Below are positions 32,983 to 42,188 of a DNA stretch of 57,636 nucleotides, one piece after another. The DNA lies in the NCBI RefSeq assembly GCF_900094835.1, contig NZ_FMAO01000012.1, positions 1 to 57,636 of the forward strand, read 5' to 3'. Every line of letters starts with the position of its first letter. Within the stretch, counting starts at the first letter, position 1. The translations under genes and the position numbers were made by a program. The notes beneath the pieces were generated by a model, which made no database searches, was not told where the DNA came from, and worked only from the letters and a program-made list of their open reading frames with translations. Source of the DNA: Weissella bombi. GTDB lineage: Bacteria > Bacillota > Bacilli > Lactobacillales > Lactobacillaceae.

Positions 32983-34596
32983 TTAATCCTCCTCAACAAT
33001 TGGCATCTGATCAATAGCTGTTTGCTCAATTGGCAAACCAGCTTGGTAACGCTCCATAAACTTTGTGAAGCCAGCAACGTCTTCTGGATCAGGTTCAATT
33101 GTCGTACTCTCTTGCGATTGGAACACATCATTATCTAGATAATCAGCCAATGATTGACCGGCCTCACGATTAACAACGAATTGTGACAAGATAGCCATTC
33201 CCCATGGACCACCCTCACCAGCATTCTTCATTAACGTAACAGGTGTGTTCATTACACCAGCCAACATCTTTTGTGCAACAACAGGTGTTGTAAAGATACC
33301 ACCTTGTGCAATAACTGAATCCATTGCAACGTTTTCTTTAGCCAAGACGTCCAAACCAATCTTCATAGCACCGAAAGCACTATAAATGTGCATGCGCATC
33401 AAGTTTGCCAAAGTAAACTTAGCATTTGGTGTACGAACAAACATTGGACGACCTTCAGCCATACCAGTAATGTTCTCACCTGAATGGTAACCATAACTCA
33501 ATAGACCACCAGCATCAGGATCAGCCTTTAATACACTGTTGAACAATGCACTAAAGATTTCACCACCCGTTACTGTTGCACCAATTGCGGCTGCAAATTC
33601 AGTAAAGACACGGGCCCATGAATTAATTTCTGATGTACTGTTGTTGATGTGTACCATTGCAACAGCTGAACCATCTGGTGTTGTCACCATATCAATGTTT
33701 TCATTAACTTGTGACAATTCCTTTTCCAAAACAACCATGGCAAAGGCTGATGTTCCGGCAGACACATTAGCAGTACGTTGCTTAACAGAATTAGTTGAAA
33801 CCATTCCTGTACCAGCGTCCCCTTCAGGAGCTGCTGCGATTGCACCACCTTGTAATGTACCTGATGGATCCAATAACTTAGCACCCACTGCCGTCAACTT
33901 TCCGGCTTCCACACCGGCTACCTTAATAGTTGGTAGAATATCACGAAGCGTCCACAAGTATTGTTGGACCGTCTTCAATGAACTAAATTGATCCATCATT
34001 GCTTGATTGTAATCATGCGTTTCTGAATCAATTGGGAACATACCTGATGCATCCCCGATACCAATTACCTTTTCACCAGTCAAACGCCAGTGAACATACC
34101 CAGCTAATGTCGTAAAGAAGTTAATTTCTTTAACATGCGTTTCTTGGTTTAAAATTGCTTGATACAAATGTGCAATACTCCAACGCTGTGGAATATTGAA
34201 ATCAAACAACTTTGTTAACTCAGCTGATGCTTGACCAGTGATGGCGTTACGCCAAGTACGGAATGGTACTAACAATTGATCATCTTTATCAAAAGCTAAG
34301 TAACCGTGCATCATAGCAGCAATACCAAATGATGCTAGTTGTGTAACCTTTACACCATATTCATCGTTAACAACTTCGGTTAAGTTTTTATAAGCACTCT
34401 GTAGGCCGGTCCAGACATCTTCCAATGAGTATGTCCAAACACCACCTTCAAGTTTGTTCTCCCAATTATGGCTACCAACTGCAATGACTGAACCATCAGT
34501 TGCAACTAGCACTGCCTTAATACGAGTAGATCCAAACTCAACCCCCAAAGCGGCTTTTCCTGTCGTAATTTGTTCTTGAATTTGTTCTTTATTCAT
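32983..34596 (-). CDS. araB: L-ribulokinase (FGGY family)
   Basis: A 537-residue FGGY carbohydrate kinase. It shows LGVEFGSTRIKAVLV at the N-terminus (phosphate-binding loop), GIAAMMHGYLAFD near 93, GDASGMFPIDSET near 192, and the FGGY-C region with SAGTSAFAMVVL and ENVAMDSVIAQGGIFTTP. It phosphorylates L-ribulose. It is the first gene of the operon, downstream of two AraR boxes and a cre-like site shared with the divergent araR. Confidence 0.95.
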   Translation of the reverse strand: MNKEQIQEQITTGKAALGVEFGSTRIKAVLVATDGSVIAVGSHNWENKLEGGVWTYSLEDVWTGLQSAYKNLTEVVNDEYGVKVTQLASFGIAAMMHGYLAFDKDDQLLVPFRTWRNAITGQASAELTKLFDFNIPQRWSIAHLYQAILNQETHVKEINFFTTLAGYVHWRLTGEKVIGIGDASGMFPIDSETHDYNQAMMDQFSSLKTVQQYLWTLRDILPTIKVAGVEAGKLTAVGAKLLDPSGTLQGGAIAAAPEGDAGTGMVSTNSVKQRTANVSAGTSAFAMVVLEKELSQVNENIDMVTTPDGSAVAMVHINNSTSEINSWARVFTEFAAAIGATVTGGEIFSALFNSVLKADPDAGGLLSYGYHSGENITGMAEGRPMFVRTPNAKFTLANLMRMHIYSAFGAMKIGLDVLAKENVAMDSVIAQGGIFTTPVVAQKMLAGVMNTPVTLMKNAGEGGPWGMAILSQFVVNREAGQSLADYLDNDVFQSQESTTIEPDPEDVAGFTKFMERYQAGLPIEQTAIDQMPIVEED

Positions 34597-34632
34597 TACT
34601 TTATTCCCCTCAAATGAGAATCAATATTATTT

Positions 34633-34646
34633 TGTAACCGTTTACA
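34633..34646 (-). promoter_or_regulatory. cre-like site at araBDA
   Basis: TGTAACCGTTTACA, 13 of 14 matches to the cre consensus, between the araB -10 (TATAAT, complement of 34650-34655) and the araB start. Confidence 0.55.
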
Positions 34647-34662
34647 ACTATTATAATAAAAC

Positions 34663-34678
34663 ATTTGTCCGAACAAAT
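34663..34678. promoter_or_regulatory. AraR box 1 (araBDA-araR)
   Basis: ATTTGTCCGAACAAAT matches the B. subtilis AraR operator ATTTGTACGTACAAAT at 14 of 16 positions. It overlaps the expected -35 of the araB promoter. Confidence 0.85.
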
Positions 34679-34696
34679 CAAGTAAAAAACATAAAA

Positions 34697-34712
34697 ATTT
34701 GTATGTACAATG
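34697..34712. promoter_or_regulatory. AraR box 2 (araBDA-araR)
   Basis: ATTTGTATGTACAATG matches the AraR operator at 13 of 16 positions. Its centre lies 34 bp (about three helical turns) from that of box 1, which would allow cooperative binding on one DNA face. Confidence 0.75.
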
Positions 34713-34751
34713 CCATACATCATTTTAATAACAAACTAACTTTAAATAACT

Positions 34752-34780
34752 TTGTTACTAACCTCACTTTTTTGTATAAT
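34752..34780 (+). promoter_or_regulatory. araR promoter
   Basis: TTGTTA (34752-34757), 17-bp spacer, TATAAT (34775-34780), 34 bases before the araR ATG. A GGAG ribosome site follows. Confidence 0.7.
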
Positions 34781-34814
34781 ATAAGGTATTAATTAGGAAT
34801 GGAGCTAACATACT

Positions 34815-35912
34815 ATGGATACTAAATATGACGTTGTCAAAAAAGGGCTCCGCAACGATATCATTTCTGGAAAATTTGCTATCGGTGATAAATTGCCAAC
34901 CGAAGCACAATTAACGAAACAATATAATGTTAGTCGCTACACAGTAAGGCGTGCCACAGCAGGTCTAGAGCAAGAACACTATCTCTACCGCATTCAGGGG
35001 GATGGGATGTATGTTAATGATTGGGAAAAAACGCCTGCCGCTAAAACTGAAAATAAAGTAATTGGGGTTGTTACTACTCACCTAGCTGACTACATCTTCC
35101 CCGAAATTATCAGTGGTATTGATCAAGTGGTTTCCGATGCCGGTTACGCCGTCTTCATCAGTAACACCCACAATACGTTTGATCGTGAGCGTCGTAGTTT
35201 ACTACGAATCATTGAAAGTGGTGTTAGCGGACTAATCATTGAACCAACCATGTCTGCCCTACCCAATCCCAATAAAGATTTATATGATCAAATCAAACAG
35301 CTAAATATACCAACTGTTTTTATTAATTCTAAATATGAAGATTTAGATTTTAATTGCTTAGCTGTCAATGATATTGAATCAGAAGCACAATTAGTTCAGC
35401 ATTTAATTAAGCAAGGACATAAACGTATTCTAGGTGTCTTTAAAGTTGACGATATTCAAGGTGCTCATCGTATGCAAGGTTTCTATAAAGCCTTCCAAAC
35501 AAAACCAGATTACGCACTTGATAGTAATATCATCATGTATCAATCAAATGATGAAGAAAACAATGCGCTTATTTTAAATAAAATTGAAACCTATCTGGAA
35601 TCAGCAAATGCGCCTACTGCACTTGCGTTATACAACGATTCATTGGCTATCCAAACCATTGATCTCGTTAAATCACTTGGTTTTCGAATTCCAGAAGACA
35701 TTGCCATTGTTGGTTTTGATGATTATGGTCTCTCAACTTACATGACGCCAAGCCTAACAACGAATCGCCATCCAAAGCGTAAAATGGGCCGCGATGCAGC
35801 TCAAATTTTATTGAATATCATTGATGGTCAACCTGGTCATGATGTTATTTACGAACCAGACATTATTATTCGTAATTCTTCATCAAGCGCTGACATAGCC
35901 AATGAAGAATAA
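34815..35912 (+). CDS. araR: Arabinose-responsive repressor AraR
   Basis: A 365-residue chimeric regulator: N-terminal GntR winged helix (residues 1-70, KLPTEAQLTKQYNVSRYTVRRATAGLEQEHYLYRIQGDGMYV) fused to a LacI/GalR-type sugar-binding domain (about 80-360, VIGVVTTHLADYIFPEIISGI, AIVGFDDYGLSTYMTPSLTT). This architecture is diagnostic of AraR. L-arabinose should release it from the AraR boxes found at araBDA, araE and the GH27 operon. It is divergent from araBDA and convergent with araE. Confidence 0.95.
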   Translation: MDTKYDVVKKGLRNDIISGKFAIGDKLPTEAQLTKQYNVSRYTVRRATAGLEQEHYLYRIQGDGMYVNDWEKTPAAKTENKVIGVVTTHLADYIFPEIISGIDQVVSDAGYAVFISNTHNTFDRERRSLLRIIESGVSGLIIEPTMSALPNPNKDLYDQIKQLNIPTVFINSKYEDLDFNCLAVNDIESEAQLVQHLIKQGHKRILGVFKVDDIQGAHRMQGFYKAFQTKPDYALDSNIIMYQSNDEENNALILNKIETYLESANAPTALALYNDSLAIQTIDLVKSLGFRIPEDIAIVGFDDYGLSTYMTPSLTTNRHPKRKMGRDAAQILLNIIDGQPGHDVIYEPDIIIRNSSSSADIANEE

Positions 35913-35921
35913 ATGCATATT

Positions 35922-35959
35922 AAAAAGGACGAGACAGAAATTCTGTCTCGTCCTTTTTT
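35922..35959. terminator. Bidirectional terminator between araR and araE
   Basis: AAAAAGGACGAGACAGAA and TTCTGTCTCGTCCTTTTT form an 18-base perfect stem serving both convergent genes. Confidence 0.92.
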
Positions 35960-35969
35960 AAACAATATA

Positions 35970-37340
35970 TTAATTCTTACCCTTTTCTGCACCAATCTTT
36001 TCGATTTCTTCAAGTGAGTGACCACGAGTTTCTGGTACACGGAACATAACGAAAGCGACAGCTGCAAGACAGATAATACCGAAGATTGCGAACACCACTT
36101 CTTGTGACATTGAAGCAGTCATGATTGGGAAGACCAAAGCAACAGCGAATGATCCAACCCAGTTCATTGATGATGCCAATCCTGAAGCACGTCCACGAAT
36201 AGCTAGTGGGAAAATCTCACCAACCAAAACCCATGTCAATGGGGCCCAAGTAAAGGCATAGAATGCAACGAAGATGCACAAGAAGACAACAATCATCATT
36301 GGATTTGTATCCATAAATGAGTTAATGATTGATGGTAGGATGAATGAAAGACCCATGACCGTTCCACCAAGGATTAACAAGCCACGACGGCTAAACTTTT
36401 CGGCGATTGCCATGTAGAACAAAGCACCTAGAACCAAAATAACACCGTTTACAACTGGCCATAGCAACGCATCAGCGGCAGCTTGACCTGTGGCTTTTTC
36501 AACAATAAGAGGAATGTAGTAGAAAATAGCATTAGCTCCCATGAATTGTTGGAAAAATGCGACCGTTACACCGGCAATAACAAGATAACGGTAACGTCCT
36601 TCTAACAATGAGCCCCATGAAGTAGACTTTTCAGCCTTTTGTTCAATGGCAGCAGTTTCCTTAATTCCCTGCATTTCAGAATCAATTTCTTCTGGCTTAC
36701 GGATCCAGCTCAATACTTGACGTGCTTCATCATTACGTCCAGCTTTGATCAAGAAACGTGGTGATTCAGGCAAACGTAGCACTCCGATAAACAAGATCAA
36801 AGCAGGTACGGCAGCCAAAGCTAACATCAAACGCCATGCAATATGTTCAGGAAGACCCTTTAGCAAGAAGTCCATAACGTATGAAATCAACATTCCTGAA
36901 ACAATCATCAATTGGTTAATTCCTGAAAGACTACCACGCTTTTCAGCAGGTGACATTTCAGACATGTAAGCAGGCACTAGCGCAGATGCAGCACCAACAG
37001 CAATTCCTAAAATAATACGTGTGAAGATTAAGTATGCAACAGCATTATGAGGTGAAACTCCCGCCAAAACGGCACCAATCATAAACAAAACTGCTGAATA
37101 CAGAACCATCTTACGACGACCTAAACGATCAGACAACTGACCAGCAATCGCACCACCAAACACAGCTCCTAACATCAATGATGATGTTATCCAACCGGTA
37201 ACTCCTCCACCAGACAAGTTCCAGTCACTCTGTAAGAATGGCAAAGCCCCCGTCATAACACCGATATCGTACCCGAATAAGATACCCCCAAAGGCTCCGA
37301 AGAAGTAAATAAATTTACTAGAAATTTTCTTCTCAGACAT
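35970..37340 (-). CDS. araE: Sugar-porter MFS transporter, probable L-arabinose:H+ symporter
   Basis: A 456-residue protein with twelve membrane helices and the sugar-porter signatures: GILFGYDIGVMTGALPFL in helix 1, DRLGRRK in loop 2-3, RIILGIAVGAASALVPAYMSEMSP, PESPRFL at the central loop, QQFMGANAIFYY in helix 7, and PETRGHSLEEIE at the C-terminus. An AraR box lies within its promoter and araR is its neighbour, so L-arabinose is the likely substrate; D-xylose may also be carried. Confidence 0.9.
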   Translation of the reverse strand: MSEKKISSKFIYFFGAFGGILFGYDIGVMTGALPFLQSDWNLSGGGVTGWITSSLMLGAVFGGAIAGQLSDRLGRRKMVLYSAVLFMIGAVLAGVSPHNAVAYLIFTRIILGIAVGAASALVPAYMSEMSPAEKRGSLSGINQLMIVSGMLISYVMDFLLKGLPEHIAWRLMLALAAVPALILFIGVLRLPESPRFLIKAGRNDEARQVLSWIRKPEEIDSEMQGIKETAAIEQKAEKSTSWGSLLEGRYRYLVIAGVTVAFFQQFMGANAIFYYIPLIVEKATGQAAADALLWPVVNGVILVLGALFYMAIAEKFSRRGLLILGGTVMGLSFILPSIINSFMDTNPMMIVVFLCIFVAFYAFTWAPLTWVLVGEIFPLAIRGRASGLASSMNWVGSFAVALVFPIMTASMSQEVVFAIFGIICLAAVAFVMFRVPETRGHSLEEIEKIGAEKGKN

Positions 37341-37428
37341 GAATTATTCCCTCCAAAACCATGTTATTTCCAACACAGTCCTAAACTAAAAATTTTATTG
37401 AAAACAATGATTTACACAGCAGAATAAG

Positions 37429-37442
37429 TGTAACCGTTTTCA
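37429..37442 (-). promoter_or_regulatory. cre-like site at araE
   Basis: TGTAACCGTTTTCA, 13 of 14 matches to the cre consensus, just downstream of the expected start of araE transcription. Confidence 0.55.
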
Positions 37443-37453
37443 TCAACAAATTT

Positions 37454-37477
37454 ATTATACATGTTGTGCGGACAAAT
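37454..37477 (-). promoter_or_regulatory. araE -10 element and overlapping AraR box
   Basis: Minus-strand TATAAT (complement of 37454-37459) is followed upstream by TGTTGTGCGGACAAAT (37462-37477), 12 of 16 matches to the AraR operator, lying in the -10/-35 spacer. This is a standard repressing position. Confidence 0.65.
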
Positions 37478-37607
37478 TAAAAGTATTTTTTAAAAAACAT
37501 ACAAATTAACATACAAATTCACTGGATCATCTGGTTAAAATTGCCATTACAACGGCTTTTTAAGGAATTTAAATTTATTTTTTTAACAAATTACTCAATA
37601 TAAAAAT

Positions 37608-37621
37608 TGTAAGCGCATACA
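37608..37621 (+). promoter_or_regulatory. cre-like site upstream of the first AraC-type regulator
   Basis: TGTAAGCGCATACA, 13 of 14 matches to the cre consensus, 54 bases before the regulator start. Confidence 0.5.
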
Positions 37622-37675
37622 AAATAAGTTAAAATTATTTCTATGGTATATATATAAAAACATAGAGGTGTATAT

Positions 37676-38599
37676 ATGACTACTTTGGTATACAAAGCAA
37701 AACTTTCTGGCCCTTTCACTCTATTTAAAGCAGGTGAATTCATTGGCGAACCCGGTTGGCAACACAATTTAACAAATAATAAAAATGGTGATTACGAGAT
37801 CATGGTCGTAACTAAAGGTACCATTTATCTTGATATCAACCATACTAAATTTGCGGTACAAGAGGGTGACTGTATTTTAGTACCACCGTTTGTGACACAC
37901 TTTGGTTTTAAAGCAACCGAAACTACAACCAAACATTATTGGATTCATTTTCTTTTGAATACAAATGAAATTGAAAAATATAATAAAAACGAAAAATTCA
38001 CTCGACAACATTATAATGAAATATTCCTACCGCAACTCTTTAAAATAAGTGAAATAAACAAAATAATCGTTTTAACAAAACAACTATTAGACAGTGCAGA
38101 AATACCAAATAACTTACTTCAGTGTAATTATTTACTAACTGCACTCTTAATTGAACTAAGTAATCAATATCTTAAAAATGCAACACAACAGGCTACTGAT
38201 AAATCTAGCCAACGAATGGAACAAATCTGTAATTGGATAAAATTACATGCTTATGAAAACATTACCGTTGCACAGGTAGCAGATAAATTTAACATTTCGT
38301 CTGTTTATCTAACAAGGCTATTTCAAAAATACCAACAGCAAAGTACTTTAGATTATATTCATAACGAAAAAATCACACTCTCACAGGAACTTTTACTAAC
38401 AACATCTAAATCTATAAAAGAGATTTCCTATCAACTAGGCTTTACAAATGATAAATATTTTATGCGTTTATTTAAAAAATTAACGAACATGACACCGACC
38501 CAATATCGCAATACTTATACAAAAGAGTATGTTAACAATAACACGCGTAATCCAGACATCCCATTTACACAGGAGTTGAATCACTTAGATGAAATTTAA
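37676..38599 (+). CDS. AraC-family transcriptional regulator (cupin plus HTH), module 1
   Basis: A 307-residue protein with an N-terminal cupin-like sensor domain (about 20-110, GDYEIMVVTKGTIYLDINHTKF, EGDCILVPPFVTHFG) and a C-terminal double helix-turn-helix (about 185-285, ITVAQVADKFNISSVYLTRLFQKYQQ, then SIKEISYQLGFTNDKYFMRLFKKLTNMTPTQYR). It is a paralogue of the AraC-type protein at 45255-46175. It is convergent with the GH27-symporter-GH36 operon and probably activates it, an inference from location. Confidence 0.9.
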   Translation: MTTLVYKAKLSGPFTLFKAGEFIGEPGWQHNLTNNKNGDYEIMVVTKGTIYLDINHTKFAVQEGDCILVPPFVTHFGFKATETTTKHYWIHFLLNTNEIEKYNKNEKFTRQHYNEIFLPQLFKISEINKIIVLTKQLLDSAEIPNNLLQCNYLLTALLIELSNQYLKNATQQATDKSSQRMEQICNWIKLHAYENITVAQVADKFNISSVYLTRLFQKYQQQSTLDYIHNEKITLSQELLLTTSKSIKEISYQLGFTNDKYFMRLFKKLTNMTPTQYRNTYTKEYVNNNTRNPDIPFTQELNHLDEI

Positions 38600-38643
38600 A
38601 AAGACTCGTAGACTACCAATACCGGTAACCTACGAGTCTTTAT
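38600..38643. terminator. Bidirectional terminator, AraC-type gene and GH36 gene
   Basis: AAAGACTCGTAG pairs with CTACGAGTCTTT around a 17-base loop, with A/T-rich flanks on both sides. Confidence 0.85.
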
Positions 38644-38655
38644 TTATAAGCTTTT

Positions 38656-40791
38656 TTACTTATTTAATTTAACTTCATATAATCTAGCCATCTTATCATG
38701 TGGGAACTTCACTTGTAATTGATCATTATACAATTTATATGAAACTTGCTCATCATTTTGTGGATAAATTTGCTTTACATCTTCAGCATGACCATATTCA
38801 TGCAAGTCTAATGTCATATCACCTTGATATTCATTTACATTAGATACTGAAAGCAACAATTTATCACCAGCAATTAATCCATATGAAGTTGAAGAATCAT
38901 TGATATTAGCCAATCCTGTTGGCCAAACTGGCACAGCATTTGGAATCATATCACGATATGACTTGTAAACACTGATACCTTCCTTAACCAAATCAAATCG
39001 TGAAGATGATAGCTCATTTAGGTACCCACTTTGGTGAACACGAACTAACATTGAATTGACCATGTTATAAATAGTTTCTTCTTCATCCCCATCGTTCAAT
39101 GGATAAGACCAAATGGCACATTGTTCAGGCGTCATAGCACTAGCACCAACTGCCGCAATGGCACCATTTTGTATATAATCTGTTTGATCAGTTGCAGATT
39201 GGATACTATGACGACTAAGCATAGCATAATCATGACGCATACCACCACTACCACAATTTTCAATAACAAGATTTGGATACTTATCCATAGTTTCATCAAC
39301 CCATTGTAGATAAGCACGATTATGGCTTAGCAATCCTTCACCAACACTATCAGAATTGTAATCTGTACCAATACCAGTTGGTGTATTGTAATCCATCTTA
39401 ATATAACCAATATGGTAATCATTAATCAAACGATCAACTGTCTTAGTAGCAAAATCACGTACTTCTGGATTTCTAAAGTCAAGATGATAACGATCCGTGT
39501 CCTTTACCTTATGACCGTGTCGCATGAAGAACCACTCATCAGGTAATTGATCAATTAATGGGCATTTAACTCCCATCGTTTCAATTTCAAGCCATAATCC
39601 AGGTACCATATCTTTTGACTTAATATAATCCATAACTTCAATTAAGCCATTTGGGAAGCGCTTCTTAGATTCTTTCCATTCACCGATGCTGTCCCACCAG
39701 AAGCCATCGGCATACCAACCACAATCAACAACAAAGTATTCTGCACCAGCTTCCTTCGCTGCATCAATCAATGGTATTTCTTTTTCGGTCGTTGGATCAC
39801 CCATTAAGCAATTCATATAATCGTTAAAAATAATCGGTAATTTCACATCGTCATCGTTAGCTCGTCTAATAATACGACGATACTTTGTCATTTCATCAAT
39901 AGCACTTTCAAAGTTACCGGTCATTTGAACGAAACCAACTGGCACAGTCGTGAATGATTCATCTGCTGACAATGACTTCCACCAATGTGTATCATGCTCT
40001 TCAGGTCCACTAATTTGCAAATTCAACAAACCATCTTGAGAATCCCCTAACTCGTAATGCCAAGCACCATTATTCTCAATTTGCCACATTGCGACTTGCT
40101 TACTATTGCCATCATACAAAATTGCTTCTGGTGAGTATTCTGCACTAGACCATGAGTTACGATTTGAATATGAAACTCGCTGACTGTTAGGCTCTACTCG
40201 CTCAGCATCATATACCAATCCCAAATCTTTCAATGTATGACTATGCCATTGTAATTCTGCCTCCCAGGCATTGCTTGGTACAATTAATGACATATTTTCA
40301 GTGTAATCATATGGATACAATCCTTGTTGCATAACACCTGTATAAGCAATAGTTGGAATTGCTTCTAGCCCAACATCTTCTGTTCCAACGTTCTTAATTG
40401 TTTTCCAAACCCTGACTACCTGGCTGTCTTCATACATTTCAAAATAAGAAACAACATTAATACCTAGTTCTTCGGACTCTTCATTAATCGTTAGAATTTT
40501 ACCATTTTCAGTAGCCTTCTCTTCAAAATCTTTAAAGGCTAATGTTGTGCCGGCATAAGATCCATTTAAACGACCACCCTTCGACTGTGTTGAAATATGC
40601 TTGTTTTCACCACTAATCTGTAGTTCAGTTAACTTAAAACATGCCGGATATGCTTCCGCTAATTTCAAATAATTATCAGCATAGTTCTGGCTTTCACCAA
40701 TTCCTAGCAATAATGTTTGATTATCGTGAACCATAAAGGCAACTTCTGTATTCCCCAATGCAACTCGTTGTACACAATCTGTAGCAATCAT
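38656..40791 (-). CDS. GH36-family glycosidase (alpha-galactosidase-like, divergent active site)
   Basis: A 711-residue protein with GH36 organisation: an N-terminal beta-supersandwich (about 1-310), then the catalytic barrel with IIFNDYMNCLMGDPTTEKE near 320, YFVVDCGWYADGFWW near 352, GYIKMDYNTP with the nucleophile Asp467, VIENCGSGGMRHDYAML near 509 and the acid/base region TDQTD near 534-538. It has no signal peptide. Ordinary GH36 alpha-galactosidases have DDGW and KWDMNR; here these are DCGW and KMDYNT, so the substrate may not be alpha-galactoside. It is the last gene of the operon with a GH27 enzyme and a GPH symporter. A pentoside such as beta-L-arabinopyranoside is one possibility. 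Confidence 0.85.
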   Translation of the reverse strand: MIATDCVQRVALGNTEVAFMVHDNQTLLLGIGESQNYADNYLKLAEAYPACFKLTELQISGENKHISTQSKGGRLNGSYAGTTLAFKDFEEKATENGKILTINEESEELGINVVSYFEMYEDSQVVRVWKTIKNVGTEDVGLEAIPTIAYTGVMQQGLYPYDYTENMSLIVPSNAWEAELQWHSHTLKDLGLVYDAERVEPNSQRVSYSNRNSWSSAEYSPEAILYDGNSKQVAMWQIENNGAWHYELGDSQDGLLNLQISGPEEHDTHWWKSLSADESFTTVPVGFVQMTGNFESAIDEMTKYRRIIRRANDDDVKLPIIFNDYMNCLMGDPTTEKEIPLIDAAKEAGAEYFVVDCGWYADGFWWDSIGEWKESKKRFPNGLIEVMDYIKSKDMVPGLWLEIETMGVKCPLIDQLPDEWFFMRHGHKVKDTDRYHLDFRNPEVRDFATKTVDRLINDYHIGYIKMDYNTPTGIGTDYNSDSVGEGLLSHNRAYLQWVDETMDKYPNLVIENCGSGGMRHDYAMLSRHSIQSATDQTDYIQNGAIAAVGASAMTPEQCAIWSYPLNDGDEEETIYNMVNSMLVRVHQSGYLNELSSSRFDLVKEGISVYKSYRDMIPNAVPVWPTGLANINDSSTSYGLIAGDKLLLSVSNVNEYQGDMTLDLHEYGHAEDVKQIYPQNDEQVSYKLYNDQLQVKFPHDKMARLYEVKLNK

Positions 40792-40821
40792 ATTATCCCC
40801 CTTGTTTAAAACATCTATTAA

Positions 40822-42171
40822 TTAAGCACGTGTCTTCTCTAAGTCAACACCAATCTGATCTTCCATCTTTTCATACTTTTGATACATCAATGCTGGAATA
40901 ATTGCCGCTCCATAGACCAATAACGTTACCCAATTAAAATCAATGTTAATTCCTAGTAGCGCATGTGCGGTCTGTGTTTGATTAGCAACATAACCAAAGG
41001 CACTTAGGAAGAATCCGTTTAAGTATCCGGCAACTCCTTGCCCCATCGACATACAAAATGCTGATCCAATTGTTGTTAACAATCCCGCTGCATTGATACC
41101 ATTCTTCCATTCACCAAAATCAACCGCTGAACCTAACATAGCAAATGGCATTGAAACAGCAATTCCTGATCCAACTTGACCAACTAACCAACCGATAACA
41201 GCACCAGGTACATTTAATCCTGAAACCGTTATAATTATCTGTCCAAGTACAGCTGTTGCTAGACCTAATGCCCAAATACGACTCTTTGATAAGTATTTGT
41301 TCATTAGCGGAATTGCAACAATTCCTAACAATTGAATCAAAGAAATAGAATTAAAGAAAGTTACCAAATCTTTATTTTTGAAGTAATAAGTAAAGTAGTA
41401 AACCATACCTTGTTGACGATTTTGTTGTGCAATCCAGAACAAGAAATTACCAGCAACAACAATTATCCATGGCCAATTTCCACGCATAGCATGGATACCT
41501 TTTTTCAAGGTAACTCGTTCAACACCTGGCGTTTTAACACGCTCACGAGTATGAGCAAATGAGAATAACGTCAAGCCAGCATTCACTGCTGCAAACAATA
41601 TAATAAAGATTCGGAATCCCTTAACATCATTACCACTACCAAAGAATGCAACCAATGGTAATGTTAACGAATTAACAATGAAGACTCCTAAATTCGATCC
41701 AACCATACGCCATGAATTAAGCACAACACGTTCATCAGGATTTGCTGTAATCAAAGGTAGCATGGTTGTTAATGGTGCGTTAATTCCTAGATAAAGAGCC
41801 CCATAAATAATATAAACAATACCACAATACCAAACTTTAGCTGTTGTACTTAAATCTGGTGCCCAGAATAGCAAAATTCCAGCGGCAGCGTACGGAATGG
41901 CTAGCCATAAGAAATAAGGACGTGCCTTTCCCCATTTCGTGTTAGTCATATCAATTAATGTTCCCCATACCGGTGCACCAACCGCATCCATAATACGTGC
42001 TACTGCCATAATTGTTCCAGCGGCAGCGGCTGGTAACAAGGCCACGTCCGTGAAGAAGTACATTAAGTAAGCACCAACAACTTGTGCCACTAATTGCCCG
42101 GCAAAATCTAATTGACTATAACTAAATTTTTCCAAAAAGCCTAATTTTTGATTCTTTGCTTTCGGTTCCAT
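40822..42171 (-). CDS. GPH-family glycoside:cation symporter, module 1
   Basis: About 449 residues with twelve membrane helices. Motifs of the glycoside-pentoside-hexuronide family: LGFLEKFSYSQLDFAGQLV at the N-terminus, ARIMDAVGAPVWGTLIDMTNTKWGKARPY near 54, and AVDFGEWKNGINAAGL in the second half. The frame opens 12 codons upstream, but ATG 42171 follows AAGG at proper distance and leaves 17 bases after the GH27 stop. It lies between the GH27 and GH36 genes and probably imports their oligosaccharide substrate. It is a paralogue of the symporter at 48223-49587. Confidence 0.9.
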   Translation of the reverse strand: MEPKAKNQKLGFLEKFSYSQLDFAGQLVAQVVGAYLMYFFTDVALLPAAAAGTIMAVARIMDAVGAPVWGTLIDMTNTKWGKARPYFLWLAIPYAAAGILLFWAPDLSTTAKVWYCGIVYIIYGALYLGINAPLTTMLPLITANPDERVVLNSWRMVGSNLGVFIVNSLTLPLVAFFGSGNDVKGFRIFIILFAAVNAGLTLFSFAHTRERVKTPGVERVTLKKGIHAMRGNWPWIIVVAGNFLFWIAQQNRQQGMVYYFTYYFKNKDLVTFFNSISLIQLLGIVAIPLMNKYLSKSRIWALGLATAVLGQIIITVSGLNVPGAVIGWLVGQVGSGIAVSMPFAMLGSAVDFGEWKNGINAAGLLTTIGSAFCMSMGQGVAGYLNGFFLSAFGYVANQTQTAHALLGINIDFNWVTLLVYGAAIIPALMYQKYEKMEDQIGVDLEKTRA

Positions 42172-42188
42172 CGTTCTAACCTTCTTTT

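Larger units (their letters stand above)
37341..37675. promoter_or_regulatory. Divergent control region between araE and the first AraC-type gene
   Basis: This 335-bp AT-rich stretch has no gene. It contains the araE promoter, its AraR box and two cre-like sites (37429-37442 and 37608-37621). AGAGGTG precedes the ATG of the AraC-type gene. I see no other structure in it. Confidence 0.6.

Noticed and set aside
33539-33991. A 150-codon plus-strand frame inside araB
   Set aside because: It is antisense to conserved ribulokinase sequence and lacks a ribosome site.
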